Below are positions 6,926-15,579 of a stretch of DNA of 57,307 nt, piece after piece (position 1 is the first letter of the stretch; every line of letters starts with the position of its first letter). The notes beneath the pieces are model-generated. The model worked only from the letters and a program-made list of their open reading frames with translations, was not told the DNA's origin and made no database searches. Made by a program: the position numbers and the translations under genes. This DNA is from an uncultured Opitutaceae bacterium (GTDB lineage: Bacteria; Verrucomicrobiota; Verrucomicrobiia; Opitutales; Opitutaceae): contig CAITBM010000124.1 in NCBI GenBank assembly GCA_903890485.1, forward strand, positions 1 through 57,307, written 5' to 3'.

Positions 6926-7729
6926 ATGGGACGGATCCAAGACGCTTTTTCCAAGGCAAGGTCGCAGAACCGGGCCGCGTTCGTGGCCTACCTCTGCGCG
7001 GGCGATCCCGACTTTGAGACCTCCCTTGCGGCCTGCCGGGCCGTGATCGCCGGCGGAGCCGACGTCCTGGAACTCGGCGTCCCGTTCTCCGATCCCCTGG
7101 CCGACGGGCTCACCAACCAGCTTGCGGCCCAGCGGGCGCTCGAGTCGGGGATGACCGCGGCCCGTGTCTTCGAGCTCGTGCGCAAGATCCGCGAGACGAG
7201 CCAGGTGCCGATCGTCTTCTACACCTACTACAACCTGGTCTTCTCGAACGGTGTCGACCGGTACGTGCAAACGGCAAAGGAGGCGGGAGTCGACGGCCTC
7301 CTGATCCTGGACCTTCCCCCAGAGGAGGCCGGCGAGGCCGGGGCGGCCTGTGCCAGGCACGGCGTCGACACCGTGTGCATCGTGGCCCCGACCACGCCCG
7401 ACTCCAGGCTCCCCAAGATCGCCCGCTCGGCGACGGGATTCATCTACTATGTCTCGCGGGAGGGCGTGACCGGCGTCCGCGCCAAGCTTGCCGTCGGGAT
7501 CCCCGAGGCCGTGGCCCGGATCAAGGCGCACACGGCGCTCCCGGTGGCCGTGGGGTTCGGGATCTCCACGCGGGCCCAGGTCTCCGAGGTCGCCGCCCAC
7601 GCCGACGGCGTCGTCGTCGGGAGCGCGCTCGTGAACGTGATCCGGGACGGGCTCTCGTCGCCCTCCGGGATTGGCCCGGCCCTCGCCACCAAGGTTGCCG
7701 ATCTCCGCGCTGGCGCGGCAAGGCCATGA
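6926..7729 (+). CDS. trpA: Tryptophan synthase alpha chain
   Basis: TrpA splits indole-3-glycerol phosphate into indole and glyceraldehyde 3-phosphate in the cytoplasm, channelling indole to TrpB. The 267-residue product has the family signature LELGVPFSDPLADG with the catalytic glutamate and aspartate. It also has YYNLVFSNGVDRY and LILDLPPEE, and the phosphate-binding glycines VAVGFGIS and VVVGSALV near the C-terminus. The ATG at 6926 matches the usual start (GRIQDAFSKAR); an in-frame TTG 21 bp upstream is less likely. The stop overlaps the next gene's start (ATGA). No trpB lies in the window, so the gene is separated from its partner. Confidence 0.96.
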   Translation: MGRIQDAFSKARSQNRAAFVAYLCAGDPDFETSLAACRAVIAGGADVLELGVPFSDPLADGLTNQLAAQRALESGMTAARVFELVRKIRETSQVPIVFYTYYNLVFSNGVDRYVQTAKEAGVDGLLILDLPPEEAGEAGAACARHGVDTVCIVAPTTPDSRLPKIARSATGFIYYVSREGVTGVRAKLAVGIPEAVARIKAHTALPVAVGFGISTRAQVSEVAAHADGVVVGSALVNVIRDGLSSPSGIGPALATKVADLRAGAARP

Positions 7730-8637
7730 CCCGGGTCCTTGTCATTGACGACGACCGGCTCCAGTTCCGGCTGGTCCAGGCGCATTTCAATCGGTTCCAG
7801 ACGGGCTCCTACGAGCTCGAGTGGTCCGAGACCTACGAGGAAGGGCTCTCGAAGCTCCTCACGGGGGGGTATGCGGTGTGCCTTCTCGATTTCCGTCTTG
7901 GGGAGAAGGACGGCCTGCAGCTCATACGCGAGGCTGCTGCGGCGGGGTGCCGTACGCCGATCGTGTTCCTGACGGCTGAGACCTCCGGCTCGGTTGACAT
8001 CCAGGCCCTGGAGGCCGGCGCTCTCGACTACCTGGTGAAAGGCGAGATATCGCCGCGTTCCCTGGAACGTTCGCTTCGGTACGCGCTCAAGCTTGGGGAG
8101 ACCCTCGAGGCCCTTCGCCGACTCGCGACACGGGACGAACTCACAGGCCTGCTCAACCGGCGGGAGTACGACCGGATCCTGGCTGAGGAGGAGGACCGAG
8201 CGAAGCGCTTCGACCACCCGCTGGCCCTGATCATGATCGACCTCGACCATTTTAAGGCGGTCAACGACAACCACGGGCACCAGGCCGGCGACGCAGTCCT
8301 AAGGGAGGTGGCCCGCCGCCTTTCCGGGTCCATCCGCACGGTCGACCGCGCGGCGCGGATCGGCGGCGAGGAGCTGGCCCTCATCCTGGTCCAGACGGAT
8401 CGGGATGCCGCCGTAGACGTTGCGAAACGGGCGATTAAATTGATCAGCGGTGCCCCCATCGAAGTCGGGGACGGGTTCAAGCTGAGCGTGACCGCAAGCG
8501 CCGGCGTGGCCGAGATGCCGCGGGATGCCGTTGGCGTGCCGGGCCTCGTCGCGGCCTCCGACAAAGCGCTCTACGCGGCCAAGACCCAGGGGCGCAACAG
8601 AGTCGTCTCGGCAGGCGGCGAGCGTGGCGGACCGTGA
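7726..8637 (+). CDS. Response regulator with GGDEF diguanylate cyclase domain
   Basis: The 303-residue protein starts with a receiver domain (about 1-120). It has the acidic pair in VIDDDR, the phospho-acceptor aspartate in CLLDFRLG and the lysine in YLVKGE. A GGDEF domain follows (about 140-300) with LTGLLNRREYD, MIDLDHFKAVNDNHGH and the active-site loop GGEEL. An inhibitory RxxD site (RTVD) stands at the PleD-like position before the loop, so product feedback by c-di-GMP is expected. It should make c-di-GMP when phosphorylated. The start codon overlaps the trpA stop, and its own stop overlaps the miaA start. No cognate sensor kinase is adjacent. Confidence 0.92.
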   Translation: MTRVLVIDDDRLQFRLVQAHFNRFQTGSYELEWSETYEEGLSKLLTGGYAVCLLDFRLGEKDGLQLIREAAAAGCRTPIVFLTAETSGSVDIQALEAGALDYLVKGEISPRSLERSLRYALKLGETLEALRRLATRDELTGLLNRREYDRILAEEEDRAKRFDHPLALIMIDLDHFKAVNDNHGHQAGDAVLREVARRLSGSIRTVDRAARIGGEELALILVQTDRDAAVDVAKRAIKLISGAPIEVGDGFKLSVTASAGVAEMPRDAVGVPGLVAASDKALYAAKTQGRNRVVSAGGERGGP

Positions 8638-9569
8638 GCGGTCGCACCCAGGCGGAACGCGTCCTGCACGTCCTGACGGGGTGCACGGCGGTGGGCAAGA
8701 CCGAGTGGGCCCTCGGGTGGGCCGAGTCCCACGACGCCGAGATCCTCTCCTGCGACTCCCTTCTCTTCTACAGGGGCATGGACATAGGCACCGCGAAGCC
8801 GAGTGCGTCTGAACTTTCCCGCGTGCGCCACCACCTGATCGACATCCGGGAGGTCTCCGAGCCGATGAACGCGGCGGTCTACGCCTCGCTTGCCAGGTCC
8901 GCGGCCGAGGACATCGTCGGCCGCGGGCGCAAGGTCCTGGTCGTGGGCGGAAGCGGCTTCTACCTGAGGACGTTCTTCGCCCCGGTGGCCGACGGGGTCG
9001 ATGTGCCACGGGAGGTGAGGGAGGAGGTGTCGCGCCGTCTGGAGGCCGGGGGCCTGGGCGCCCTCGTGGCCGAGCTCCTGCGCCTCAATCCCGCGGGGCT
9101 TGGAGCGCTCGACACGGCTAACCCCAGGAGGGTGTCTAACGCCCTTGGCCGGTGCCTGGCCTCGGGAAAGACGCTTGCGGAACTGGCCCTGGACTTTGCC
9201 CGGGCGGAGCGGCCGTTCGTGGGGTGGGAGGTGAGGCTCGTCCGCCTGGACCGCGATCCCGCGGACCTCGATGCCCGCATCCATGCGCGGGTCGAGGCCA
9301 TGCTCCGGGCGGGGTTGGTCGACGAGGTTTCCCGGCTCCTTGCGCACGGGCTCCGCTCCAACCCAAGCGCCTGCCGGGCCATTGGCTACCGCGAGACCCT
9401 GGAGGTCCTGGAGGGAAAGGAACCCCCCGGGGGCCTCGCCCTGGCCATAGCCAAGAACACCCGCGCCCTCGTGAAGAAGCAGAGGACCTGGTTCAGGACG
9501 CAGCTTCCCCAACACCAGCGGGTCGACGCCTCCGCGCTCCTCGAGCCCGAGCGGCTCTTCCTAGGGTGA
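8634..9569 (+). CDS. miaA: tRNA dimethylallyltransferase
   Basis: MiaA transfers the dimethylallyl group to N6 of A37 in tRNAs reading UNN codons. The 311-residue protein shows the P-loop GCTAVGKTE near residue 14, then CDSLLFYRGMDIGTAKPS, HHLIDI, VVGGSGFYLR and the C-terminal FRTQLPQH segment. Translation starts at a GTG that overlaps the stop of the diguanylate cyclase gene, so the two are translationally coupled. The 3' end overlaps the convergent gene at 9561-10313 by 9 bp. Confidence 0.95.
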   Translation: MSGRTQAERVLHVLTGCTAVGKTEWALGWAESHDAEILSCDSLLFYRGMDIGTAKPSASELSRVRHHLIDIREVSEPMNAAVYASLARSAAEDIVGRGRKVLVVGGSGFYLRTFFAPVADGVDVPREVREEVSRRLEAGGLGALVAELLRLNPAGLGALDTANPRRVSNALGRCLASGKTLAELALDFARAERPFVGWEVRLVRLDRDPADLDARIHARVEAMLRAGLVDEVSRLLAHGLRSNPSACRAIGYRETLEVLEGKEPPGGLALAIAKNTRALVKKQRTWFRTQLPQHQRVDASALLEPERLFLG

Positions 9570-10313
9570 GGGACGCCTGCGCTGGTAGATGTCCTTGTAG
9601 TACACGAGGGTGTCGCCCACCAGGTCCACGACGCCGCTCTCGGCGGTGGTCAGGCACAGGAGCCCATCGTGCCGGCCGATCCGGTAGCTGTCCTTGGAAT
9701 CGTTGATCGGTCCCTTGGAACCGATCTCGTAGAAGCGGACCTGCCCGGTGGCGGCGACCTCGATCACGCGGTCGCCCACCTTTGCCCCCGTCGCATAGGT
9801 GCCCGCGAGCACCGCCTCCTTGGCCTTCACCTCGTCGGCGTCCGTGAGCAGCTTGACCTCGACCTTCTTGTTCACGCTCTCGACGTAGAAGACCGAGTAC
9901 AGGATGTAGCCGTTGAGGATCAGCCCAAGGGTGAGCATCGCGAAGGCGATCCCGCGGTGGGGTGCCGTCGGGGGGGGCTGCTCGTCGTCGGTCGGGAAGG
10001 GCGCCGTGGTCTCGACCTTGTCGAGCCTTGCGAGGATCCCGGGGACAGTCATCTCCGCGGCGGGGGCGGCATGGTCCCTCACGTCGTAGACTTGGAGGCG
10101 CCCGCGGCTCGTGCGGATGATCAGCTTTGCGCCGCGTCCGGTCACGACCACGCTTGGGTCGTTCTCCTCGTTGTCCGCGGGGTCGATTTCCACGAACGCG
10201 TCCAGGAGGACAGTGAGGTCCGCGGCGCTGAGCTCACCGCGGTCCATGTTCTCGCTGGTCGGGTTGATCCTCCTGGCGTCGGGCCCGAGGCGGCTAGTGG
10301 TTACGCGGTACAT
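9561..10313 (-). CDS. Hypothetical single-pass membrane protein
   Basis: This 250-residue protein has an N-terminal soluble region with acidic stretches (EIDPADNEENDPSVVV) and one central membrane helix near residues 120-140 (IAFAMLTLGLILNGYILYSVFY). The C-terminal half is rich in beta strands and ends RRRPSP. I recognise no family. It follows a pseudopilin gene by a single base and a tolC-like gene further upstream on the same strand, so it may be part of an export or type II secretion-like assembly. The C-terminal part, about 100 residues, would be periplasmic if the N-terminus is inside. Start ATG at 10313. Confidence 0.65.
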   Translation of the reverse strand: MYRVTTSRLGPDARRINPTSENMDRGELSAADLTVLLDAFVEIDPADNEENDPSVVVTGRGAKLIIRTSRGRLQVYDVRDHAAPAAEMTVPGILARLDKVETTAPFPTDDEQPPPTAPHRGIAFAMLTLGLILNGYILYSVFYVESVNKKVEVKLLTDADEVKAKEAVLAGTYATGAKVGDRVIEVAATGQVRFYEIGSKGPINDSKDSYRIGRHDGLLCLTTAESGVVDLVGDTLVYYKDIYQRRRPSP

Positions 10314-10811
10314 TTAGTGCTCCAACACGAATACCGGATAGTTGCGGTATCCGAGGAAAAAATTTCCGGTGGAGAGGTTCCCGTCGTCGAGCTTCACGTC
10401 CAGGTCGGTGAGCTGGTTGGCGTCGGAAGTGACCGGGTTGTCGGTCGTGGAGGCGATGATGATCACGGCGGCGTAGCGCCCGCCCGCCTGGGGGCTCTGG
10501 GTCGCAAACTGGTAATTGCCCCCAATCGGCGTCTTGCGCGACCAATTTGTGCTGCTCAGGTAGCCCTCCATCCCGGTGGGGAAGGTCCCGGGGGCGCCGC
10601 CGCCCGGGGGCCAGTCCCCGTGCTCCTGGGCGTAGGCCTGGTAGGCGCCGGCATAGACCCTCAGGTCGTTCATGACCGCGCTCGAGCGCGCGTTCAGCGC
10701 ATTCTTCTTGAGGGCGGGAACCGAAAGGGCGGCCAGGATCCCAATGATCAGGACGACCACCGCCAATTCAACGAGGCTAAACCCGGCCTGGCGGCCGGAT
10801 CTCTCATTCAG
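10314..10811 (-). CDS. Type II secretion / type IV pilin-like pseudopilin
   Basis: The protein carries a prepilin peptidase site: AG|FSLVELAVVVLIIGILAAL, with the conserved glutamate five residues after the cleavage point. A GspG/GspH-like globular region follows, containing GDWPPGGGAPG and ATQSPQAGGRY and ending VFVLEH. The start is uncertain: the frame is open to an ATG at 10961, inside tolC. The closest plausible codon is CTG at 10811, which would give a short normal leader (LNERSGRQAG). TTG and GTG codons lie further upstream. The gene overlaps the end of tolC by 8 bp. Assembly genes such as gspE and gspF are absent nearby. Confidence 0.78.
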   Translation of the reverse strand: MNERSGRQAGFSLVELAVVVLIIGILAALSVPALKKNALNARSSAVMNDLRVYAGAYQAYAQEHGDWPPGGGAPGTFPTGMEGYLSSTNWSRKTPIGGNYQFATQSPQAGGRYAAVIIIASTTDNPVTSDANQLTDLDVKLDDGNLSTGNFFLGYRNYPVFVLEH

Positions 10812-12318
10812 GAAGGTTGATTCGGTAAAGTTGCAGCGAGCTGCCCTCGAGGAAACGCAGGTTCGCGATCGCCGAGAGCAGATTGACCTTCGCCTGCAAC
10901 TCACTGACGCGGGCGGTTTCAAGAGTGTTCTGAGATTGGAGCACAAGGTAGCTGGTTGCAAGACCCGCGTCGAATTGCGCCTTCGTCAGCTCGTAGGCCT
11001 TGGTGGCAAACTGGGTGTTCTCGGCGGAGCTGCGAACGCTCTGGATCCCGGTCTCGACGGCCCGCACGGCCGAGCGCACGCTCACGACCAGCTTCTGGTC
11101 GGCCTGGTCGTAGGCGACCTGCTGGCTGCGGACCTGAGTGAGGGCCTGGTGGTAGAGGGCGCGGTTTGCCTTCATGCCCCAGGGGATGGTGAGCGAAAGC
11201 CCGGCGGTCCAGTTGTACCCGTTCCAGGCGCCCGTGAGGGACTGGTTGGCCGACGCGGCGTAGGACCCGTAGCCCAGGCCCCCGTCCACGTTGAGCTGGG
11301 GAAGCATGTCGCGCTTGGCCTTGAGCGCGGAGAGCTTGTACTGCTCGATCGTTGCGAGGGCGACCAGAAGGTCCGGGCCGTTGTCGCGGGCGAGCTTGTA
11401 CGAGCGGTCGAAGGAGACCTGGGGCTCACCGATCTCGGGGAAGGAGACGTCCCCGACCAGGGTGCTGAACTGGCGGTCCCCGAGAAGCTGCAGGAGGCTG
11501 TCCTCGCTGTTGCGCACGGCCTGCTGGTCGAGAATCAGGAGATTCTTTGCGGCGGCAACCCCGGCCTTGGCGTTCATGACGTCCAAGTCGGTCAGGATCC
11601 CTGTCTGCCGGCGGATCGTGTTCTCATCGAGAAGCTGCTGGGCCTGCCTCATCTCCTCCTCCTGGACCTTGTACTGCTCGCGCTGGTAGAGGAGGTTGTA
11701 GTACGTGTCCTCGACGTTGAGCACCATGGTGAGGACCGCGCTCCTGAAGTTCAGGTTCGAGATCTTCACCCCGAGCCGCGCGCTCTCCAAGGCGGCGCGG
11801 TTGTAGTCGGTGCCGGCATGCTGGAGAAGGGGCTGCGTGACAAAAATCGAGGTCGTTCCGTTGTAGGAGGGGTTCGGCGGGAAGAAGGCGGGGGTCTCGT
11901 TGGTCCTTACCAGGCTGTAATTGCCGGTGATGGTGGCACCCGTGATCAGCGTATCGTTGATCGACAGGGCTGCCGTCTCGGTGGCCGAGCTCGCGGGAAA
12001 ACCGAACTGCGACTCGTTGACGGTCGGCTGGGAGAACTGCTTGGCGGCGCTGAAGCCGAAGGTCGGCTCGAAGGCGGCCTGCTGCACCGTTACTGCGTCC
12101 ACAGCCTGGAAGACCGAGAACTGCTGGATCCTGACGGCAAAATTGCGGCCGAGGGCCAGGCCGACGCAGTCCTGGAGGCTGACCGAGCGGGAGAGATTGA
12201 TCGGGACAGAGGGGTCCCCGAACGAGTCCCCGGGGGACGGGGCATCGGCGGCACGGGCCGAAAGTGCCGAGGCGATGCAGATCAGGGCGAGGGCTGCGCG
12301 GGCAAGGGATCTGGGCAT
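10804..12318 (-). CDS. TolC-family outer membrane efflux/export protein
   Basis: The 504-residue protein has a Sec signal peptide (about 1-24, ending ARAADA) and two OEP repeats. Long alternating helices include EEEMRQAQQLLDENTIRRQT and AYELTKAQFDAGLATSYLVL, and strands typical of the beta-barrel separate them. The length is usual for TolC, which forms a trimeric channel connecting inner-membrane transporters to the outside. No adaptor (HlyD/MFP) or pump gene lies next to it; instead a pseudopilin and a one-TM protein follow on the same strand. The substrate cannot be inferred. Start ATG at 12318. Confidence 0.9.
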   Translation of the reverse strand: MPRSLARAALALICIASALSARAADAPSPGDSFGDPSVPINLSRSVSLQDCVGLALGRNFAVRIQQFSVFQAVDAVTVQQAAFEPTFGFSAAKQFSQPTVNESQFGFPASSATETAALSINDTLITGATITGNYSLVRTNETPAFFPPNPSYNGTTSIFVTQPLLQHAGTDYNRAALESARLGVKISNLNFRSAVLTMVLNVEDTYYNLLYQREQYKVQEEEMRQAQQLLDENTIRRQTGILTDLDVMNAKAGVAAAKNLLILDQQAVRNSEDSLLQLLGDRQFSTLVGDVSFPEIGEPQVSFDRSYKLARDNGPDLLVALATIEQYKLSALKAKRDMLPQLNVDGGLGYGSYAASANQSLTGAWNGYNWTAGLSLTIPWGMKANRALYHQALTQVRSQQVAYDQADQKLVVSVRSAVRAVETGIQSVRSSAENTQFATKAYELTKAQFDAGLATSYLVLQSQNTLETARVSELQAKVNLLSAIANLRFLEGSSLQLYRINLPE

Positions 12319-12452
12319 TGGTGTGGGTGGTACAGCGGTTATAGGGGATTGAACACCGCTAGGGGTGCCAAAGTTACTCTTTTTCTACATGCGGCTCCCT
12401 TAACCGCCGGGACGGTCGAAACCCACGGTTGAGCGGCACGCCCACGAACCCC

Positions 12453-14102
12453 CTATTTCGCGGCGGGGTCCGAGCGCTTGAGCTCGCTGTCCACGAGCTC
12501 CCTCATGATCGAGGTGGCGTCCGCCCGCGCATAGGTGTCTGAGAGCTGGAGCTTAACCTGGGCAAAGAGGGGGTTGGACTCGTCGGTCGCCGGAACCTTC
12601 TTGTCGGCGGCGTAAACGATCACGCCCTTGTCGGCCGTGGCCTCCATTTCCGAAACGCCGCCCTTTTCCAGGCGCTCGATCAGGGAGAACACCGCCGGGT
12701 CCACGTCGCGCGGCTGCGAGCGCAGGGCGAAGGGAGGGAAGCTCTTCACTTCGATCTTGGTCGAGCCGGCGGCCTCGGTGGCGGCCTTCTCAAAGGACTC
12801 CCCGGACTTCAGGCGGCGCTCGATGCCGGCCCGCAGGGTGCGGCCGAACTCGACAAAGCGGATGCGCTTCTGGTTGTCCCTGGCGTCGGCCAGGACCTTC
12901 TCGCGGATCTCGGCCAGCGCCGGCTGGCGCGAGGCGACCAGCTCTTTCCAGATCAGCACCACGGCGCCATTCTGGGTCGGAAGGCCCTCGGAGTAGAAGC
13001 GGTCGGCGTTCAGCTCGAAGGCGGCGTTCGAGATCTGCGGCGAGCCGCCAAGCTCGGCGGGTCCCGCCTCGCGGGTGAACGGCGCCAGGCTCTGGAGCTT
13101 CACCTTGCGGGCGGAGAGGAAGGAGCCCAGGGCGGCGCGTGCCACCTTGCCCTCGTACAGCGCGTAGGCCAGGTCCGAGGCGGCCTTCACGGCGGCCTGC
13201 CGGGCCATCTCCTGGACCAGGGCCTGGCGGACCTGGGGGGCCACCGCGGCATAGTCGGCCGCGGGATCCGACTTTGCGGGTGCGCCCTTCGCGGCGGCCG
13301 GCTTCGGGAAGAGGGTCGGATTGGCGTCGTAGTAGTCGCGGGCCTGGGCCTCGGTCGGGGCGATTCCCGCCACGTAGTCGGCGGCCGGGAACTGCACGGC
13401 GTCGGCGATCACCTGGGGGGCAATGGTGTAACGGAACATGTTGTCCGTGTAGAACTTGTTGATTTCTGTCTCGCTCAGGCTGATGTCCGGCGAATAGGAG
13501 GCGTAGTCGATCGTGGCCTGGGAGAGGGTCCAGGTGGTGTCGGCCCTCAGGAGGACCTCCTTGACGTCGCTCGAGGTGACGTAGCCCGGGCCCGCCAGGA
13601 ATCTCTGGAGGCGGTTCATGCGCACGTCGTCGCGGATCACGCGGGCGATGTCCGCCTCGGTCACCGCCGAGCCGCCCTTGAGCGAGCTCCGGAAGGCGTC
13701 GTAGCGAGTCACATCGAACTGGCCCTGGGGCCCGGCAAAGATGCGCAGGCGCTTGATGAAATCGGTGATCTCGGTCGGCGTGGGCTGGGGGAGGTGCAGC
13801 TCGTCCGCGAGGTACGCGGCGGCCACGCGCTGGTACATGTAGTACTGGATTTGCTCGGCGGTGACGCTTTGTCCGTACTGCAGGTCGGCGCTAATGCGCG
13901 CGTCCTCGGTCAGCGTTCGGTAGTCAGCCTGGGAGAGCAGGTTATGACTGAAGAAGTCGCGCTTTGCCGTCCTGTTTTCCGCCCGGCCGATGCCCGGGGT
14001 CGAACCGATCGTGAAAATGAACGGGATCACCATGCCCACGAGCAGGACGGCGAAGATGAGGCGGAAGTGGTGCTGGAAGGTACGCTGGATCCAGGAAATC
14101 AT
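12453..14102 (-). CDS. PpiD/SurA-like membrane-anchored chaperone lacking a parvulin domain
   Basis: The 549-residue protein starts with one membrane helix (LIFAVLLVGMVIPFIFTI, about 14-31). A SurA_N-type helical region follows (FFSHNLLSQADYRTLTEDAR and onward), with long charged helices down to DSELKRSDPAAK. PpiD of E. coli, 623 residues, has a peptidyl-prolyl isomerase (parvulin) domain in the middle. Its characteristic HILI and GGDLG motifs are not present here. The protein is probably a periplasmic folding factor for outer-membrane proteins that has no isomerase activity. It lies downstream of a YihY-family gene and before tolC, on the same strand. Confidence 0.75.
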   Translation of the reverse strand: MISWIQRTFQHHFRLIFAVLLVGMVIPFIFTIGSTPGIGRAENRTAKRDFFSHNLLSQADYRTLTEDARISADLQYGQSVTAEQIQYYMYQRVAAAYLADELHLPQPTPTEITDFIKRLRIFAGPQGQFDVTRYDAFRSSLKGGSAVTEADIARVIRDDVRMNRLQRFLAGPGYVTSSDVKEVLLRADTTWTLSQATIDYASYSPDISLSETEINKFYTDNMFRYTIAPQVIADAVQFPAADYVAGIAPTEAQARDYYDANPTLFPKPAAAKGAPAKSDPAADYAAVAPQVRQALVQEMARQAAVKAASDLAYALYEGKVARAALGSFLSARKVKLQSLAPFTREAGPAELGGSPQISNAAFELNADRFYSEGLPTQNGAVVLIWKELVASRQPALAEIREKVLADARDNQKRIRFVEFGRTLRAGIERRLKSGESFEKAATEAAGSTKIEVKSFPPFALRSQPRDVDPAVFSLIERLEKGGVSEMEATADKGVIVYAADKKVPATDESNPLFAQVKLQLSDTYARADATSIMRELVDSELKRSDPAAK

Positions 14103-14151
14103 GTGGGGAAAAGGGACCGAAGGCTAGAATGCCCACCGGTGCTGGCAACGT

Positions 14152-15570
14152 TTAAGTGGAGGCCCGCTCGTCATTGAGGATTTCCTCGACTGACTTTCCG
14201 AGGAAACCCTGGCCGCCAAGCTGCTCGTACTGCAAATCAAACTCCTGGACGGCGGGGTCGATCCGCTCCAAGGCATCTCCCGAGGGGGCGGCCCCGAGGG
14301 CGTCGGCCGTCGTCATGAACTCAAAGAGCGTTATCCGGCTGAGCGGGCGTGCGGGCTGGTAGCAGGACTCCGTCGAGGCGCCGCCGGCGGGGGCGGGGAC
14401 GCTGAGCACGTACCCGGCGTCCACGATCCGGTTCAGGCACTCGTTGACCACCTGGGCGGGCAGGCGGACCGCATCGGAGATCTCGGGGACCGAGATTGCC
14501 GGCTTGCCGGCATAAAAGCGCCGGCACACGGCCATCAGCACGACCAGGGAAAGGCGGTCCCGGTTGGCGGCGCTCAGGCTTCCCCAGGCCAGGCGGCTGT
14601 TGCGAACGTGGACGTTCTGTATGGCGTAGCTGATCTGGCCGCCGATCAGCACGAAGAGCCAGAAGACGTAGAGGCCGAACATGAGTACCGGGATGATCCC
14701 GAGGGAGCCGAAGAGGCTCCGCGTGAGGAGGACGCGCTTCAAGTACAGGAACGCCAGGAAGTTGTTCGCGGACAGGAGGAGGGCGACGGCGAGGGCGCCG
14801 GTCACCGCCGGGACCCACCGGACTCGCGTGTTGGGTATCGCCCGGTAGAAGATGGCCAGGATCGCCACGAGGAAGACGAAGGAGAAGGACGGCAGGGACC
14901 AGGTGAGGAGCCGGGCGATCTCGGCCCCGAAGGGCAGCTTCTCGACGAAGACGTTCACGAATGCGCCGGCACCGAGGAGTGCCACGGCGGCAAAGAAGAG
15001 CACGCCGCCCAGGGTCATCACCGTCCAGTAGAGCGCGACCCGCATGACGATGGTCCTGCCCCTTCTCACGCCCCAGATGTCGTTGAAGGCGTCCTCGATC
15101 GACTTGAAGAGGAAGAGGACGATCATCACGAGCAGGAGGGCGCCAACGGCGCCGGCGGTCTCGGAGCGGGCGCCCTTGATGAAGCCGTTGATCATGTCGA
15201 CCAGCTCCGGGTTGACCTTGACCGAGGCCTTTGCGTCGAGGCTCTCGTACTGGCCGAGCTGCGGGGCAACGAAACTAATCAACCGGTTCAGGGTGTCCAC
15301 GGCCAGGTTCGGGTTGCGCTCCCCGAAGAGGGTGGAGGCCACGAGCATCGCGATCGCGATCATCGGGCCCAGGCCAAGGAGCGTGCTGAAGCTCAGGTCG
15401 GCGGCGCGGCTCGCGGTCTTCGTCTCGTTAAAGGTGGAGGCGGTCGTGGAGACCACCCGCAGGAAGCCGTAGAACCAGCCTATGGGGGAGCGATCCTTAA
15501 GGTGGGCCGTCTGCCAGATGTCCTTGTTCCAGAGGCGGGAGATTCCCGAGGCAATGCCCGCTGGCCACAT
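14152..15570 (-). CDS. YihY/virulence factor BrkB family membrane protein
   Basis: The 472-residue protein has the YihY/BrkB architecture: about six membrane helices over residues 55-320, with a family motif around RAADLSFSTLLGLGPMIAIA. It also has SIEDAFNDIWGVRRGR and the late segment SLFGSLGIIPVLMFGLYVFW. A C-terminal cytoplasmic extension of roughly 140 residues contains a winged-helix-like part (ISVPEISDAVRLPAQVVNECL), which several family members carry. It is an inner-membrane protein of unproven function; some homologues were once called RNase BN. The neighbouring genes on the same strand encode a GYF-domain protein upstream and a PpiD-like protein downstream. Confidence 0.88.
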   Translation of the reverse strand: MWPAGIASGISRLWNKDIWQTAHLKDRSPIGWFYGFLRVVSTTASTFNETKTASRAADLSFSTLLGLGPMIAIAMLVASTLFGERNPNLAVDTLNRLISFVAPQLGQYESLDAKASVKVNPELVDMINGFIKGARSETAGAVGALLLVMIVLFLFKSIEDAFNDIWGVRRGRTIVMRVALYWTVMTLGGVLFFAAVALLGAGAFVNVFVEKLPFGAEIARLLTWSLPSFSFVFLVAILAIFYRAIPNTRVRWVPAVTGALAVALLLSANNFLAFLYLKRVLLTRSLFGSLGIIPVLMFGLYVFWLFVLIGGQISYAIQNVHVRNSRLAWGSLSAANRDRLSLVVLMAVCRRFYAGKPAISVPEISDAVRLPAQVVNECLNRIVDAGYVLSVPAPAGGASTESCYQPARPLSRITLFEFMTTADALGAAPSGDALERIDPAVQEFDLQYEQLGGQGFLGKSVEEILNDERAST

Positions 15571-15579
15571 AATGGGCCG

